Part shown: piece by piece, positions 46,634 through 56,717 of the stretch
Layout: the number at the start of each line of letters is the position of its first letter
Numbering within the stretch: the stretch's first letter is position 1
Assembly: GCF_019929345.1 (NCBI RefSeq)
Contig: NZ_JAHZPJ010000002.1
Span: 1 to 64,000, forward strand
DNA from: Streptococcus oralis
Lineage (GTDB): Bacteria; Bacillota; Bacilli; Lactobacillales; Streptococcaceae
Reading direction: 5' to 3'
DNA: 64,000 nucleotides
Program-made: the position numbers and the translations under genes
The notes under the pieces: generated by a model
The model's input: the letters and a program-made list of their open reading frames with translations, nothing else
Databases searched by the model: none
What the model was told of the DNA's origin: nothing

Positions 46634-47413
46634 TTAATAATACTCACCCTGACGGTAGTCCCATGAGTTAAAGGTATCTGACAAGTGCATCATGATTTTA
46701 TCAATGTCAAGCCCTTTACGGATAACGACTGGTGCTGGTGAAGTTGAACGTGCTCCTCCTTGTTCTGGGATTAGTTTGCCGTCTTTATCAACCATAGAGA
46801 CCATCACACCTTGCTCGTAGCGGGTTTCAATCGTTTTGTCAGGTTGGATGGATGCCACATAGTCGTCTGCTTCAATGACAAGGTCCACTGCCCCTTCGAT
46901 TCGTTCTCCGATACCTTCTACCTTACCACGGTTACCTTTTCCAGATGGGTTAGCTGATGAAGCATAGACCATCTTTCCTTCTTCCCAAAGTTTGGCAGCC
47001 AATTGTTCTCCTGCTTTCCCAAACTTGATGACAAAACAACTAGTACCACGAACGTCTGTCATAAGTTCTTCACGGCCATCACCATAAGCTTTGAGTTTTT
47101 CAAAGGCCTCTGGTTTCCAAGGAAGGATACAACCAAGAAGAATATCTTCATCCCAATGTTTTTGGTAGAAGGCTTCAATTTCTGGATTGAGTTGTGCCAA
47201 AGCGCGAAGCTCATCCATGCTACCACAGAGAACAACACCTGGCTTGTTACGGTTACGCTCTTTGGCTGCAAACTTGCGTTCAAGTCCTGCCTTATCGCTA
47301 GTCATGATGATGTAACCAACTTTGGTAGGACAAACGATACAACCGCCCTCACCTTTTAAAATATCATAGCCTTCTTGTGAAAGTGTTCCGTTCCATTGAA
47401 TGTGTTTTGTCAT
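46634..47413 (-). CDS. Sua5/YciO/YrdC-family protein
   Basis: A 259-residue protein of the YrdC fold (KGEGGCIVCPTKVGYIIMTSD; KFAAKERNRNKPGVVLC; SSANPSGKGNRGKVEGI). Relatives make threonylcarbamoyl-AMP for tRNA t6A; this one diverges and may be a YciO-like paralogue. The ATG at 47413 with AAGGA upstream is chosen because the longer frame (47482) would run into leuD. It follows leuD by 25 bp and is probably the last gene of the leu transcript. Confidence 0.85.
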   Translation of the reverse strand: MTKHIQWNGTLSQEGYDILKGEGGCIVCPTKVGYIIMTSDKAGLERKFAAKERNRNKPGVVLCGSMDELRALAQLNPEIEAFYQKHWDEDILLGCILPWKPEAFEKLKAYGDGREELMTDVRGTSCFVIKFGKAGEQLAAKLWEEGKMVYASSANPSGKGNRGKVEGIGERIEGAVDLVIEADDYVASIQPDKTIETRYEQGVMVSMVDKDGKLIPEQGGARSTSPAPVVIRKGLDIDKIMMHLSDTFNSWDYRQGEYY

Positions 47414-47438
47414 AGTTCTATTTCCTTTTCTATTTTTT

Positions 47439-48032
47439 CTAATCCTGCCAGTAGGCTGGACGTTGTTTTTCATAGGCAGCAATCAAATCTTCATACTGCA
47501 ACGTAATACCGATATCATCCAAACCATTTAAGAGCTTGTGTTTCCATTCGCTATCAATTCCGAAAGTGAATTCTCCAACTGGTGAGATGATTTTCTGTTG
47601 TTCCAAGTCCACCGTTACCTGGTCAGTTGGTTGTAGCTGAGCTAGTTTCTCTCTAACCTCTCTGGGCTGGACAATAGGCAACATGCCATTATTGAGTTCA
47701 TTATTGTAATGAATGTCCCCGAAAGAACCTGCAATCACGACTTTAAAACCATAGTCAGCTAAAGCCCAGGCTGCGTGTTCCCTCGAAGAACCTGCCCCAA
47801 AGTTATCCCCTGAGATGAGAATACTGGCTGTACGGTATTCTGGTCGGTTAAAGACAAAGTCTGGATCCTCAGTATACTTGTCGTCCAGATAACGCCAAGC
47901 GTACATAAGGTACTTACCAAAACCTTTCTTATCAATTAACTTGAGAAACTGCTTGGGAAGGATTTGGTCAGTATCAATGTTATCATTCATAAGAGGAACG
48001 GTCGTTCCCGTATAAACTGTAAATTTCTCCAT
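47439..48032 (-). CDS. leuD: 3-isopropylmalate dehydratase, small subunit
   Basis: Small subunit of isopropylmalate isomerase (leucine step 2). [17 protein letters not shown] and [21 protein letters not shown] are signature elements; 197 residues, normal. Nine bp after leuC. Confidence 0.97.
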   Translation of the reverse strand: MEKFTVYTGTTVPLMNDNIDTDQILPKQFLKLIDKKGFGKYLMYAWRYLDDKYTEDPDFVFNRPEYRTASILISGDNFGAGSSREHAAWALADYGFKVVIAGSFGDIHYNNELNNGMLPIVQPREVREKLAQLQPTDQVTVDLEQQKIISPVGEFTFGIDSEWKHKLLNGLDDIGITLQYEDLIAAYEKQRPAYWQD

Positions 48033-48041
48033 ATCCTCTCC

Positions 48042-49424
48042 TTACTGGGCTTCTGGCATCTGTCGAACATCTACGAAGCGCCCTGCGATAGCTGCCGCAG
48101 CTGCCATGGCTGGACTGCAGAGATGGGTCTTAGCACCAAAACCTTGTCTGTCCTCAAAGTTACGGTTGCTAGTTGAAGCGCAGTGGACACCATCAGGTAC
48201 CTTATCTGGATTCATCCCTAAACACATGGAGCAACCTGGATCTCTCCACTCAAAACCAGCATCTAGAAAGACTTTGTCCAAGCCCAACTTCTCAGCAGCT
48301 CGTTTCACAGGACGAGAGCCCGGTACTACGATTGCTGTTAGATTGGGAGCTATTTTCTTCCCTTCAACAAACCGCGCAGCCAGTTGCAAGTCACTGAGCC
48401 GAGCATTGGTACAAGACCCGATAAAAATATAGCCTAGTTCAATGTCCGCTGGCTTTTGACCTGGTTCCAAGTCCATGTAATGATAAGCTCGTTCATCGTT
48501 CATATCCTTAATTTCTGGGAAGCTACTGTCAAAGTCAACGCCCATAGCAGGGTTGGTTCCCCAGGTCACCATAGGAGCCAAGCCAGAGACATCCATCTGG
48601 ATAACCTTATCATAAACGGCATCACTATCGCTTACAAGCGTCTTCCAGTCGGAAACTGCCTCCTCAAAGTCCTCTGGAACACATTCTCGTCCCTTGAGAT
48701 AGTCATAGGTAGTCTGATCTGGATTCATAATCCCCATCTTGGAGCCAAACTCGATGGACATATTGCAGATGGTCATTCTCTCTTCCATGGTCAGAGCATC
48801 AATCGCCTGTCCTCGATATTCCACCACATAGCCAACACCACAAGCAACGCCGTACTTGGCAATTAAGGCGAGAATGTAATCCTTAGAATAAACTCCTTTT
48901 TGAGGAACACCAGTGAATTCTACCAACATTTTCTTAGGTTTAACTTGCCAGAGGGTCTGGGTAGCAAAAACATGCTCGACTTCACTGGTCCCAATCCCAA
49001 AGGCGATAGCTCCGAAAGCTCCGTGAGTAGCTGTGTGGCTGTCTCCACAGACGATGAATTTTCCTGGTTGGGTCCGTCCTGTCTCTGGACCAACCATGTG
49101 AACAATACCCTGCTTTTCAGAACCGTGGGCAGCATGTTCAATCCCAAATTCCTCAACATTTTCAGCTAGCTTATCAATTTGAGCCTTAGAAATGACATCT
49201 CGAATATCGTAGATATTGACAGTCGGAACATTATGATCAAAGGTTCCAAATGTCAAGTCTGGTCGTCTCAATCTGCGACCTGCATCTCGTAATCCTTGAA
49301 AAGCTTGGGGACTGGTCACCTCATGAATATAGTGCTGGTCCACATACATGAGTTGGGGCTGCCCCTCTTCTCCTGTGATGACATGGCGGTCCCATAATTT
49401 ATCAAAAATCGATTTTCCTGCCAT
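48042..49424 (-). CDS. leuC: 3-isopropylmalate dehydratase, large subunit
   Basis: Aconitase-family large subunit with a 4Fe-4S cluster. Cluster cysteines are in [13 protein letters not shown] and [36 protein letters not shown] is the active-site stretch. 460 residues, normal. Three bp after the DUF1294 gene; acts with LeuD. Confidence 0.97.
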   Translation of the reverse strand: MAGKSIFDKLWDRHVITGEEGQPQLMYVDQHYIHEVTSPQAFQGLRDAGRRLRRPDLTFGTFDHNVPTVNIYDIRDVISKAQIDKLAENVEEFGIEHAAHGSEKQGIVHMVGPETGRTQPGKFIVCGDSHTATHGAFGAIAFGIGTSEVEHVFATQTLWQVKPKKMLVEFTGVPQKGVYSKDYILALIAKYGVACGVGYVVEYRGQAIDALTMEERMTICNMSIEFGSKMGIMNPDQTTYDYLKGRECVPEDFEEAVSDWKTLVSDSDAVYDKVIQMDVSGLAPMVTWGTNPAMGVDFDSSFPEIKDMNDERAYHYMDLEPGQKPADIELGYIFIGSCTNARLSDLQLAARFVEGKKIAPNLTAIVVPGSRPVKRAAEKLGLDKVFLDAGFEWRDPGCSMCLGMNPDKVPDGVHCASTSNRNFEDRQGFGAKTHLCSPAMAAAAAIAGRFVDVRQMPEAQ

Positions 49425-49427
49425 CCA

Positions 49428-49697
49428 TTACCTCCAAATAAAATATAAGGCCACTAGTGTGGTCACCATCCCGAGAAACCAAACTGTTTTAAAATACCAT
49501 TTTCTAGTCTTGTGGTGAAAGGTGATTCCTGCCAACCAGGCACCAAAACCACCACAAGTAAAGGCTAAAATGAGTAATATTTTCTCTGGAATGCGCCAAG
49601 CACCTCTTCTTGCCTTGGATTTGTCAATGCCATAAATCAAGAAAATCAGCAGATTCCAAATCAAGAGGGCTAGAGTAATTTTTTCGTCTAACTTCAT
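49428..49697 (-). CDS. DUF1294 small membrane protein
   Basis: An 89-residue protein with three or four hydrophobic segments (about 7-25, 40-62, 70-87) and the DUF1294 pattern GIDKSKARRGAWRIPE and GGFGAWLAGITFHHKTRK. Function not established. It overlaps leuB by 4 bp (ATGA) and precedes leuC by 3 bp, so it is translated within the leu operon. Confidence 0.88.
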   Translation of the reverse strand: MKLDEKITLALLIWNLLIFLIYGIDKSKARRGAWRIPEKILLILAFTCGGFGAWLAGITFHHKTRKWYFKTVWFLGMVTTLVALYFIWR

Positions 49698-50731
49698 AAC
49701 CTTGCGATAATAGCTTCTGTCATTTCCTTGGTCGAAGCCTGTCCTCCAATATCTCTCGTTAAAATGCCAGCCGCTAAACTAGCTTCAACAGCACGCTCGA
49801 TACACTCTGCATCCTCATAACGTCCGAAACTATCTCTCAACATCATGGCAACTGACAAAATCATGGAGATAGGATTGGCAATTCCTTGACCAGCAATATC
49901 AGGCGCTGAACCGTGAATAGGCTCATAAAGACTTGGTCCCTTTTCAGAATGACTGGCTGATGGCATAACCCCAAGTGTGCCTGATAGAACGCTTGATTCA
50001 TCAGATAAGATATCTCCGAAAAGATTCTCCGTCACAATGACATCAAACTTGGCAGGATTGGTAATCATAAGCATAGCAGCTGAGTCCACCAACTGGTGTT
50101 CCAAGGCCACATCTGGGAAATCTTGCGCGACTTCCTCAGCTACTCTGCGCCAGAGTTTTGATGTCGCTAGAACATTTTGCTTATCGATACTAGTAAGGAT
50201 TTTTCTCCGATTTTTTGCAATTTCAAAGGCCTTGCGAATAATCCGCTCTACTTCCTCATAGCTGTAGTCATTGATATCACGCGCTTTTCGCTCGTCAAGG
50301 ATATGATCTCCAAAGTAAATCCCACCTGTCAACTCACGCACCACGACAAAGTCTACACCAGCAATTCGTTCTGGTTTAAGTGGTGATAAATGCTTGAGAC
50401 TATCAAAGATTTTCACAGGCCGAATATTGGCATAGAGATTGAGTTCCTTACGAAGAGCTAGCAAGCCTTGTTCAGGCCGAATCGCTGCCCCATCATACTG
50501 AGGACTACCGATAGCCGCAAGGAGAATAGCGTCTGCTTCTCTACATGACTTGAGGGTTTCATCAGGTAAGGGATGCCCTGCAGCATCAATACCTGCACCT
50601 CCAAAGGGGCATCTATCTATCTCATAGTCAAAACCTGTTTTTGAAGCTAGGGCTTCTAGAACTGCTAAACCAGCTTCCATGATTTCTGGACCGATTCCAT
50701 CCCCTGCTAGAGCTACTATTTTCTTTGTCAT
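49694..50731 (-). CDS. leuB: 3-isopropylmalate dehydrogenase
   Basis: NAD-dependent oxidative decarboxylation of 3-isopropylmalate. MTKKIVALAGDGIGPEIMEAG at the start, RIAGVDFVVVRELTGGIYFG for substrate binding, and PIHGSAPDIAGQGIANP for NAD. The ATG at 50731 (AAGGAG 6 bases upstream) is chosen over a TTG two codons earlier. 345 residues, normal. Confidence 0.97.
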   Translation of the reverse strand: MTKKIVALAGDGIGPEIMEAGLAVLEALASKTGFDYEIDRCPFGGAGIDAAGHPLPDETLKSCREADAILLAAIGSPQYDGAAIRPEQGLLALRKELNLYANIRPVKIFDSLKHLSPLKPERIAGVDFVVVRELTGGIYFGDHILDERKARDINDYSYEEVERIIRKAFEIAKNRRKILTSIDKQNVLATSKLWRRVAEEVAQDFPDVALEHQLVDSAAMLMITNPAKFDVIVTENLFGDILSDESSVLSGTLGVMPSASHSEKGPSLYEPIHGSAPDIAGQGIANPISMILSVAMMLRDSFGRYEDAECIERAVEASLAAGILTRDIGGQASTKEMTEAIIARL

Positions 50732-50742
50732 AGCCAACTCCT

Positions 50743-52305
50743 TTACACACTAGGCATGTCTCGGTAGGAAACGCTATGCCCCATCTCACCTGCATTCTCT
50801 TTTTGAACAAAGGTATTAGCATTGATATAAGCAATAGCCGAAGCCTTCAATACATCGAAATCGAGACCTGCTGCGTTAAAGATCGTTTCTGTATCTCTGT
50901 TTTCAACAGTAACCAGGACACGAGCTTGAGCATCAATTCCATCTGTCACAGCATCAATGGTATAGGACACCAAGCGGACAGATTGGTTAAAGAACTTATC
51001 GATAGCGTTAAAGATCGCTTCAACGGAACCTTGCCCTGTCGCATTGAATTCGACTTTCTCACCATCCATATTGGCTAGGCTAACGAGCGCTTCAATTTCA
51101 TTGTCTGCATGGGTTTGAAGTTGCAAATCATCAAAGTGGAAGCCTTCTGGATTTTCAACCATGGTTCCAGCTACCAGAGCTCGAATATCTGCATCTGTAA
51201 TTTCTTGTTTCTTGTCCGCTAGTGCCTTGAACTTAGCAAAGAGTGGTTTGATATCCTCTTCTGTAAAATCTAGGGCTAATTCTCTTAGTTTCTCAACAAA
51301 AGCATGACGTCCAGACAATTTTCCAAGCGGAAGGCTATTACTCTTAACACCGACCAATTCAGGTGTGATGATCTCATAAGTGAGAGGATTCTTAAGAACT
51401 CCATCTTGGTGAATACCAGACTCGTGAGAAAAGGCATTACCACCAACGACAGCCTTGTTTTTAGGAACTGGAATACCCGAGAAGCGAGAAACCATTTCAG
51501 ACGTATTCATTGTTTCATCCAAAACAATATCACTAGTTGCTTGGAAGAAATCCTCACGAATCTTCAAAGCAACAGCTACTTCTTCAAGAGCAACATTACC
51601 TGCGCGTTCACCGATACCATTAATAGTTCCCTGGACACGTCCAGCACCGTGTTTAATTGCTGTCAAAGTATTTGCAGTTGCCATACCGAGATCATCGTGA
51701 CAGTGGACACCAAAGACAACTTTATGATCTGATTTAATATTTTCAGTCAAGTAATCAAAGATACGTGCAAACTCTTCTGGAGTCGTAAAGCCAACAGTGT
51801 CAGGGATATTGATATAAGATGCACCTGCATCAACCGCTGTTTGAACGACTTGCAAGAGGAAATCCAACTCTGTTCTAGTCGCATCTTCAGGAGAGAATTC
51901 GACGATTTCAAACTTAGAACGAGCATAAGAAACATGTTCCTTGATAGCTTCTAAAATCTCTTCCTTGCTTTTATTGAGCTTATACTTGCGGTGAATCGGA
52001 CTGGTAGCGATAAAGACATGAATCTGTGGATACTTGGCATCCTTAAGAGCCTCATAACAAGCATCAATATCAGATTTTACAGAACGAGCTAATCCTGTCA
52101 CTGCTGTTTTTTTCATGGCTTTAGCAATTTCTTGAACAGCTATAAATGAATCTGGACTAGCAGCCGGAAAACCAGCTTCAATTACAGAAATTCCCCATTT
52201 CTCCAGCTGCCTTGCAATGGAAACTTTTTCCTTTATTGAGAAGTTAACACCAGGTGTTTGTTCCCCATCACGAAGGCTTGTATCAAAAAATTCAACTTTA
52301 CGCAT
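50743..52305 (-). CDS. leuA: 2-isopropylmalate synthase
   Basis: First committed step of leucine synthesis. FFDTSLRDGEQTPGVNFS binds the metal and substrate, VFGVHCHDDLGMATANTL is the HxH metal site, and the C-terminal ~130 residues form the leucine-sensing regulatory domain (SVRLVSYTIDAVTDG). 520 residues, full length. First structural gene after the leu attenuator. Confidence 0.97.
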   Translation of the reverse strand: MRKVEFFDTSLRDGEQTPGVNFSIKEKVSIARQLEKWGISVIEAGFPAASPDSFIAVQEIAKAMKKTAVTGLARSVKSDIDACYEALKDAKYPQIHVFIATSPIHRKYKLNKSKEEILEAIKEHVSYARSKFEIVEFSPEDATRTELDFLLQVVQTAVDAGASYINIPDTVGFTTPEEFARIFDYLTENIKSDHKVVFGVHCHDDLGMATANTLTAIKHGAGRVQGTINGIGERAGNVALEEVAVALKIREDFFQATSDIVLDETMNTSEMVSRFSGIPVPKNKAVVGGNAFSHESGIHQDGVLKNPLTYEIITPELVGVKSNSLPLGKLSGRHAFVEKLRELALDFTEEDIKPLFAKFKALADKKQEITDADIRALVAGTMVENPEGFHFDDLQLQTHADNEIEALVSLANMDGEKVEFNATGQGSVEAIFNAIDKFFNQSVRLVSYTIDAVTDGIDAQARVLVTVENRDTETIFNAAGLDFDVLKASAIAYINANTFVQKENAGEMGHSVSYRDMPSV

Positions 52306-52333
52306 AAGATTTCCCCTTTTCCAAATGTGGTTT

Positions 52334-52372
52334 TAAAAAAACATCTCGCTCAGAAGCCCAAGCGAGATGTTG
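52334..52372 (-). terminator. leu attenuator terminator
   Basis: On the minus strand ACATCTCGCT (52370-52361) pairs with AGCGAGATGT (52350-52341), followed by a T7 run. It stops transcription before leuA when leucine is ample. CGCTTGG (about 52364-52358) can pair with CCAAGCG (52388-52382) as antiterminator. Confidence 0.88.
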
Positions 52373-52379
52373 ATTTACT

Positions 52380-52420
52380 CCCGCTTGGTAAGCCAAACAG
52401 GACTAATGCTTTTGCACTAG
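52380..52420 (-). promoter_or_regulatory. leu attenuator control hairpins
   Basis: Hairpin 1 CTAGTGC/GCATTAG (52420-52403) includes the leader stop codon. Hairpin 2 CCTGTTTGG/CCAAGCGGG (52401-52380, two G-U pairs) hides the strand needed for the antiterminator. Ribosome stalling upstream would shift this balance. Confidence 0.75.
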
Positions 52421-52470
52421 CCCGAGTACCTCAACAACAAAGCAAATTGATTAAACTTAGCTGTTTTCAT
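52417..52470 (-). CDS. leu operon leader peptide
   Basis: A 17-codon frame, MKTAKFNQFALLLRYSG, with three consecutive TTG leucine codons 5-7 codons before the stop. AAGGAG lies 10 bases upstream of the ATG. It lies between the leu promoter and the terminator; slow decoding of the Leu codons when leucyl-tRNA is scarce would favour read-through into leuA. Leu attenuation with such peptides is well established. Confidence 0.85.
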   Translation of the reverse strand: MKTAKFNQFALLLRYSG

Positions 52471-52506
52471 GTTTGACTTTCTCCTTCGTTTGATATCTTG
52501 TTTAGT

Positions 52507-52535
52507 ATTTTAGCATAGCTAAAAACACTTGTCAA
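52507..52535 (-). promoter_or_regulatory. leu operon promoter
   Basis: On the minus strand TTGACA (52535-52530), 17 bp, TAAAAT (52512-52507) with an extended TGC. Confidence 0.85.
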
Positions 52536-52619
52536 GAAAAAATCCATTATTTTCTGAAAATTTCTTCAGTAAAGAATATTTTGCTAATTGAAAGTATTTG
52601 AAAACTCAAGCGAATTTCT

Positions 52620-53276
52620 TTATTTTTTCACAGTCAAGTTCCAACTTCTTTCGATGAGTTCTATCACTTCTTCATCTTGCAAACTATCATCAAGTGCCAG
52701 ACTAAGCCAGTAGCGTTTGTTCATATGAAAGGCTGGATAAATGCCCTTTTGTGAAAGCAAGTCAGCCACTTGATCGTGTTTGATATTAACTGCTTCGACT
52801 AGCCCTTCTCTGCCCTTTTCCAGCTTATTCCATGGAATTCTCATCATAACAGCATACCACTTTTGATTGCCTTCATGGCGCAATACAGCAGTATCAGGCG
52901 ATTTCTCCCAAAGATACTCCAATTGATTACCATATTTTTTCTGAACTTGAGCCATGATACGCTTAGTCTGAGGGCAGATAAAATCCTGTACATCAAAGCA
53001 GGCCTTGCGAATCTGGTAAAGAATCTCCAAACAAGCCTCACGGACACTTCCGACAAAACTTCCCCTCATACTTTCCATATGGACTTGAGGATAGAGGTCA
53101 CCCGTCTCTTGATCAAAAACTTGAAAGCTTACATTATCCGTCGTGATGGACACAGTCATGGCAAAGTCTCCATCCAAAATTTGGAAACTGTGGGTCCAGA
53201 CTTCCTCATTTTCTACAAAACCATAGACACGTGCCTTTTCTCGATTAAACTGATAGGATTTAAAAATTTCAAACAT
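52620..53276 (-). CDS. MmcQ/YjbR-family protein
   Basis: A 218-residue protein. The C-terminal half (YLWEKSPDTAVLRHEGNQKWYAVMMRIP ... KGIYPAFHMNKRYWLSLALDD) is the MmcQ/YjbR fold, a CyaY-like domain often called DNA-binding; the N-terminal ~95 residues are an extra beta-rich domain. Biological role unknown. It has its own unit between leu and cutC. Confidence 0.85.
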   Translation of the reverse strand: MFEIFKSYQFNREKARVYGFVENEEVWTHSFQILDGDFAMTVSITTDNVSFQVFDQETGDLYPQVHMESMRGSFVGSVREACLEILYQIRKACFDVQDFICPQTKRIMAQVQKKYGNQLEYLWEKSPDTAVLRHEGNQKWYAVMMRIPWNKLEKGREGLVEAVNIKHDQVADLLSQKGIYPAFHMNKRYWLSLALDDSLQDEEVIELIERSWNLTVKK

Positions 53277-53283
53277 AAGTGAA

Positions 53284-53308
53284 AACTGCTACCAAAAGCT
53301 AGCAGTTC
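53284..53308. terminator. Possible terminator of cutC
   Basis: AACTGCTA (about 53284-53291) pairs with TAGCAGTT (about 53301-53308); short T-run on the minus strand. Confidence 0.5.
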
Positions 53309-53320
53309 CTTTCTATTTTT

Positions 53321-53953
53321 TTAAAAGACAACCTTGGTACCGTGAAGCTGTGTCACACCAAGTTGGTCGATAAAGGTTTGACGGTTGTCCAAGTCAATCC
53401 CCCCACCTGGTAGAATTTCAATTTTACTAGCAGCATGTTCCAAAATTCTATGATAGTGGGCAAAACGTTTTTCTAGCGAATCACCAGACACACCAGCACG
53501 AGTTAAGATACGAGTGACACCGGCTTGGCTGAGCCAGTCAATGGCTTCCAACTGGTCTTTATCACTCAATTCATCAAAGGCCATGTGAAAGACAATTTCC
53601 ATTCCTTTAGATGCGGCAATCAGCTTCTCAAGATTAGGCTTATCCAACTTCTTATCAGCAGTTAAAGCACCAAATACAACCCCCTGACTTCTAGCCTGAG
53701 CAGTCATCCGAATATCTTCTAGCATAATAGCAATTTCCATATCATTATAGACAAAATCGCCACCACGTGGACGAATCATCGTCATAATGGTCGTATCGTA
53801 GTTAGCTGTCAGTTCAACCGCTGCCTTGGTCACTCCATAGCTTGGTGTTGTTCCACCAACTGCTAGATTGTCACAGAGTTCGATTCGACGAGCTCCAGCC
53901 TGCATCGCTTTTTCAAGCAGGGTCACATTTTCAGCACAAAATTCGTAAATCAT
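53321..53953 (-). CDS. cutC: CutC-family protein
   Basis: A 210-residue TIM-barrel protein: YEFCAENVTLLEKAMQAGARRIELCDNLAVGGTTPS and MIRPRGGDFVYND are signature stretches. Once linked to copper homeostasis, the exact activity is uncertain. Length agrees with the short bacterial form. Monocistronic. Confidence 0.93.
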   Translation of the reverse strand: MIYEFCAENVTLLEKAMQAGARRIELCDNLAVGGTTPSYGVTKAAVELTANYDTTIMTMIRPRGGDFVYNDMEIAIMLEDIRMTAQARSQGVVFGALTADKKLDKPNLEKLIAASKGMEIVFHMAFDELSDKDQLEAIDWLSQAGVTRILTRAGVSGDSLEKRFAHYHRILEHAASKIEILPGGGIDLDNRQTFIDQLGVTQLHGTKVVF

Positions 53954-54046
53954 TTGATTCTCCTTGATGTTTTCTTTAAATTTATTATATCATATTGTTT
54001 TAAATATGCTTTCATTTTTATCAAGGCAAATAACTACTATTTTTAT

Positions 54047-54406
54047 CTATTCTTTGTCAGGAATGACTTTAAAGAGATAGTAGGTGATAAAGATAGTCAG
54101 GGCTCCCAGACCGATTTTGACTGGTAAAAGAGGGGCAAAATAAATAGAAATCCCCATCAAGATATAGATAGATACGATGATTTTTTTCTTTCGTTCACGC
54201 GCGATTGACTTGGTTTCTCGAAAATCAGCTACATAGGTCTGATAAAGCTTTGTATGATAAAGCCAGTCTTCAAAACGCTTAGAAGATTTTGAAAAGCAAG
54301 CGATAGCTAACAAAAGAAAGGGTGTTGTTGGTAAAAGTGGTAAGACAACTCCAATAACAGCTAAAGCCAGTGAAATAAAGCCAATACTGAGATAAATGAT
54401 ACGCAT
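54047..54406 (-). CDS. DUF454 (YbaN) membrane protein
   Basis: A 119-residue protein with three or four membrane segments and the YbaN pattern LPLLPTTPFLLLAIACFSKSSKRFEDWL. The ATG at 54406 with GGAG upstream is preferred over a longer frame starting at 54466. Function unknown. Confidence 0.85.
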   Translation of the reverse strand: MRIIYLSIGFISLALAVIGVVLPLLPTTPFLLLAIACFSKSSKRFEDWLYHTKLYQTYVADFRETKSIARERKKKIIVSIYILMGISIYFAPLLPVKIGLGALTIFITYYLFKVIPDKE

Positions 54407-54474
54407 GATTTCTCCTAGATAAATTACTCTTCCTCTAGTTTCGCATACAAGGGGGAAATTTGTCAAGCATCAAC

Positions 54475-54507
54475 AAAAAAGAGCCTGAAATTCATTTTCA
54501 GGACTCT
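54475..54507 (-). terminator. Terminator of topA
   Basis: AGAGCCTGAAA (54480-54490) pairs with TTTCAGGACTCT (54496-54507), one mismatch, with a T-run on the minus strand. Confidence 0.8.
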
Positions 54508-54512
54508 GCATT

Positions 54513-56600
54513 TTATTTAATTTTTTCCTCTTCGTAGTCGCCATTACTACATACAACCTGCTTGCCACCACCACGGACTTTTTTCTCCACTAGGAAGTGT
54601 CCGCATTTTGGACAGTCACGGCCAATTGGTTTGTCCCAGGAAGTAAATTCACATTCTGGGTAACGATTGCAACCATAGAAGATACGATTGCGCTTGGTTT
54701 TGCGTTCGATGATTTGTCCTTGATGACAGCTTGGACACTCGACTCCAATCTCTTTGACAATTGCTTGTGTGTGACGGCAGTCTGGGAAATTACTACAAGC
54801 ATAGAATTTACCAAAACGACCGAGCTTAATGACCATCGGACTGCCACAAACTTCACAATCAAATCCAGCTGGCTCATCCTTGATCTGGATTTTTTCCATT
54901 TCGGATTCAGCCTTGGCTACCTCTTTAGAGAATGGTTTATAAAATTCATCAATGACACGTTGCCACTGCTCTTTACCAACCTCGACATCATCCAGTTTTC
55001 CTTCCATCTCAGCTGTGAAGGTCACGTTTACGATATCTGGGAAATATTCAACGATGAGCTTATTGACAATTTCTCCCAGTTCTGTCGGTTCAAAACGTTT
55101 AGCAGCCAGACGAACGTAGTAACGTTTTTGGATGGTTTCAATGGTCGGAGCGTAGGTTGACGGACGTCCAACTCCATTTTCTTCCAAGGTCTTGATAAGA
55201 GTCGCTTCCGAATAGCGAGCAGGTGGTTGGGTGAAATGTTGTTCTGGCTTGCTATTCACCTGCTTGACTACATCTCCTACTGCCATATCTGGCAACATCT
55301 TGTTCTTGTCAGAGTCATTGTAAATAGCAAGATACCCATCAAACTTAACTTGACTTCCATTTGCCGCAAACTGAACGCCATTTTGAGAGAGCTTAACAGC
55401 CATGGTATCAAAGATAGCGCCTGTCATCTGGCTAGCCACAAAACGGTTCCAGATAAGGGTATAAAGTTTGAGCTGGTCTTTGTCCAAGTACTTAGCGATG
55501 CTTTCAGGTGTGTTAAAGACACTTGATGGACGAATGGCTTCGTGGGCATCTTGAGCACCTGAGGCATTCTTGACCTTGCTACCATGCTTGGAATACTTGC
55601 TACCAAAACGGTCGTTAATGTAGCTTGCCGCTTCATTCTGAGCCACAGGACTGATACGAGTCGAGTCTGTACGCATATAGGTAATAAAACCTTGCACACC
55701 TGATCCGATATTGATCCCTTCATAGAGCTGTTGAGCCACCATCATAGTCTTTCGAGTACGGAAATTGATTTTGTTAGCAGCATCCATCTGCATGGTTGAA
55801 GTCGTATAAGGTAGGGGCGCATTGCGTTTGCGTTCTTTCTTATCTACTTGGTCTACTGTAAAATCTTTACTAGTCAAATGGGACAAGACTTCTTTGACTT
55901 CTTCATTGGTGGTCAATTTCATCTTTTTGCCATTCATACCATAGAATGAAGCCTGAAATTGCTTGGTTCCCTTCTTAAAGACACCATCAATTGTCCAGTA
56001 TTCTTCCGGTTGGAAGGCATTGATTTCATTTTCACGGTCAATGATGAGCTTAAGGGCAACCGACTGCACGCGTCCTGCTGATAAGCCCTTCTTGACCTTT
56101 TTCCACAAAATAGGCGAAATCGAATAACCTACCAAGCGGTCTAAGACTCGACGAGCTTGTTGGGCGTCGACCAAGTCCATGTCAATCTTGCGCGGTTCTT
56201 TAAAGGCATTTTTTACCGCGTCTTTGGTGATTTCATTAAAGACTACACGGTTGGCATCATTCTCGTCCAAGTTGAGAATGTGAGCCAAGTGCCAGGAAAT
56301 CGCTTCTCCTTCACGGTCCGGGTCACTCGCAAGAAAAACTTTATTGGCCTTTTTAGCTTCTTTTTTCAGATCATTGATGAGAGGACCTTTTCCTCTAATA
56401 TTGATATACTGCGGTTCATAGTTATTTTCAATGTCGACTGACATACTGGATTTTTTCAAATCACGGATATGCCCGACACTAGCTAAAACCTTGTAATTTC
56501 GGCCTAGATATTTCTCAATCGTTTTCGCTTTAGCAGGCGACTCCACGATGACTAGATTTTTTTTAACTGTTGATTTTTTCTTTTTTGTTGCCGTAGCCAC
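54513..56600 (-). CDS. topA: DNA topoisomerase I
   Basis: Relaxes negative supercoils. [19 protein letters not shown] is the Toprim start, [16 protein letters not shown] the acidic motif, [12 protein letters not shown] carries the catalytic Tyr. Three C-terminal zinc-ribbon units follow; the third ([23 protein letters not shown]) ends NGDYEE and lacks the fourth Cys. A GTG start at 56600 with AAGG 7 bases upstream is chosen over ATG 56618, giving about 695 residues. Confidence 0.96.
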   Translation of the reverse strand: MATATKKKKSTVKKNLVIVESPAKAKTIEKYLGRNYKVLASVGHIRDLKKSSMSVDIENNYEPQYINIRGKGPLINDLKKEAKKANKVFLASDPDREGEAISWHLAHILNLDENDANRVVFNEITKDAVKNAFKEPRKIDMDLVDAQQARRVLDRLVGYSISPILWKKVKKGLSAGRVQSVALKLIIDRENEINAFQPEEYWTIDGVFKKGTKQFQASFYGMNGKKMKLTTNEEVKEVLSHLTSKDFTVDQVDKKERKRNAPLPYTTSTMQMDAANKINFRTRKTMMVAQQLYEGINIGSGVQGFITYMRTDSTRISPVAQNEAASYINDRFGSKYSKHGSKVKNASGAQDAHEAIRPSSVFNTPESIAKYLDKDQLKLYTLIWNRFVASQMTGAIFDTMAVKLSQNGVQFAANGSQVKFDGYLAIYNDSDKNKMLPDMAVGDVVKQVNSKPEQHFTQPPARYSEATLIKTLEENGVGRPSTYAPTIETIQKRYYVRLAAKRFEPTELGEIVNKLIVEYFPDIVNVTFTAEMEGKLDDVEVGKEQWQRVIDEFYKPFSKEVAKAESEMEKIQIKDEPAGFDCEVCGSPMVIKLGRFGKFYACSNFPDCRHTQAIVKEIGVECPSCHQGQIIERKTKRNRIFYGCNRYPECEFTSWDKPIGRDCPKCGHFLVEKKVRGGGKQVVCSNGDYEEEKIK

Positions 56601-56717
56601 ACTATCACACCTTTTCAAAGTAATAAACTTTATAAAGTGTAAACCATTTTTCTATAGCTGTCAAGACTTAACTCCTATATATAGAAGAAAAGTTTATCTG
56701 TGTGAACAAATTTCTCC

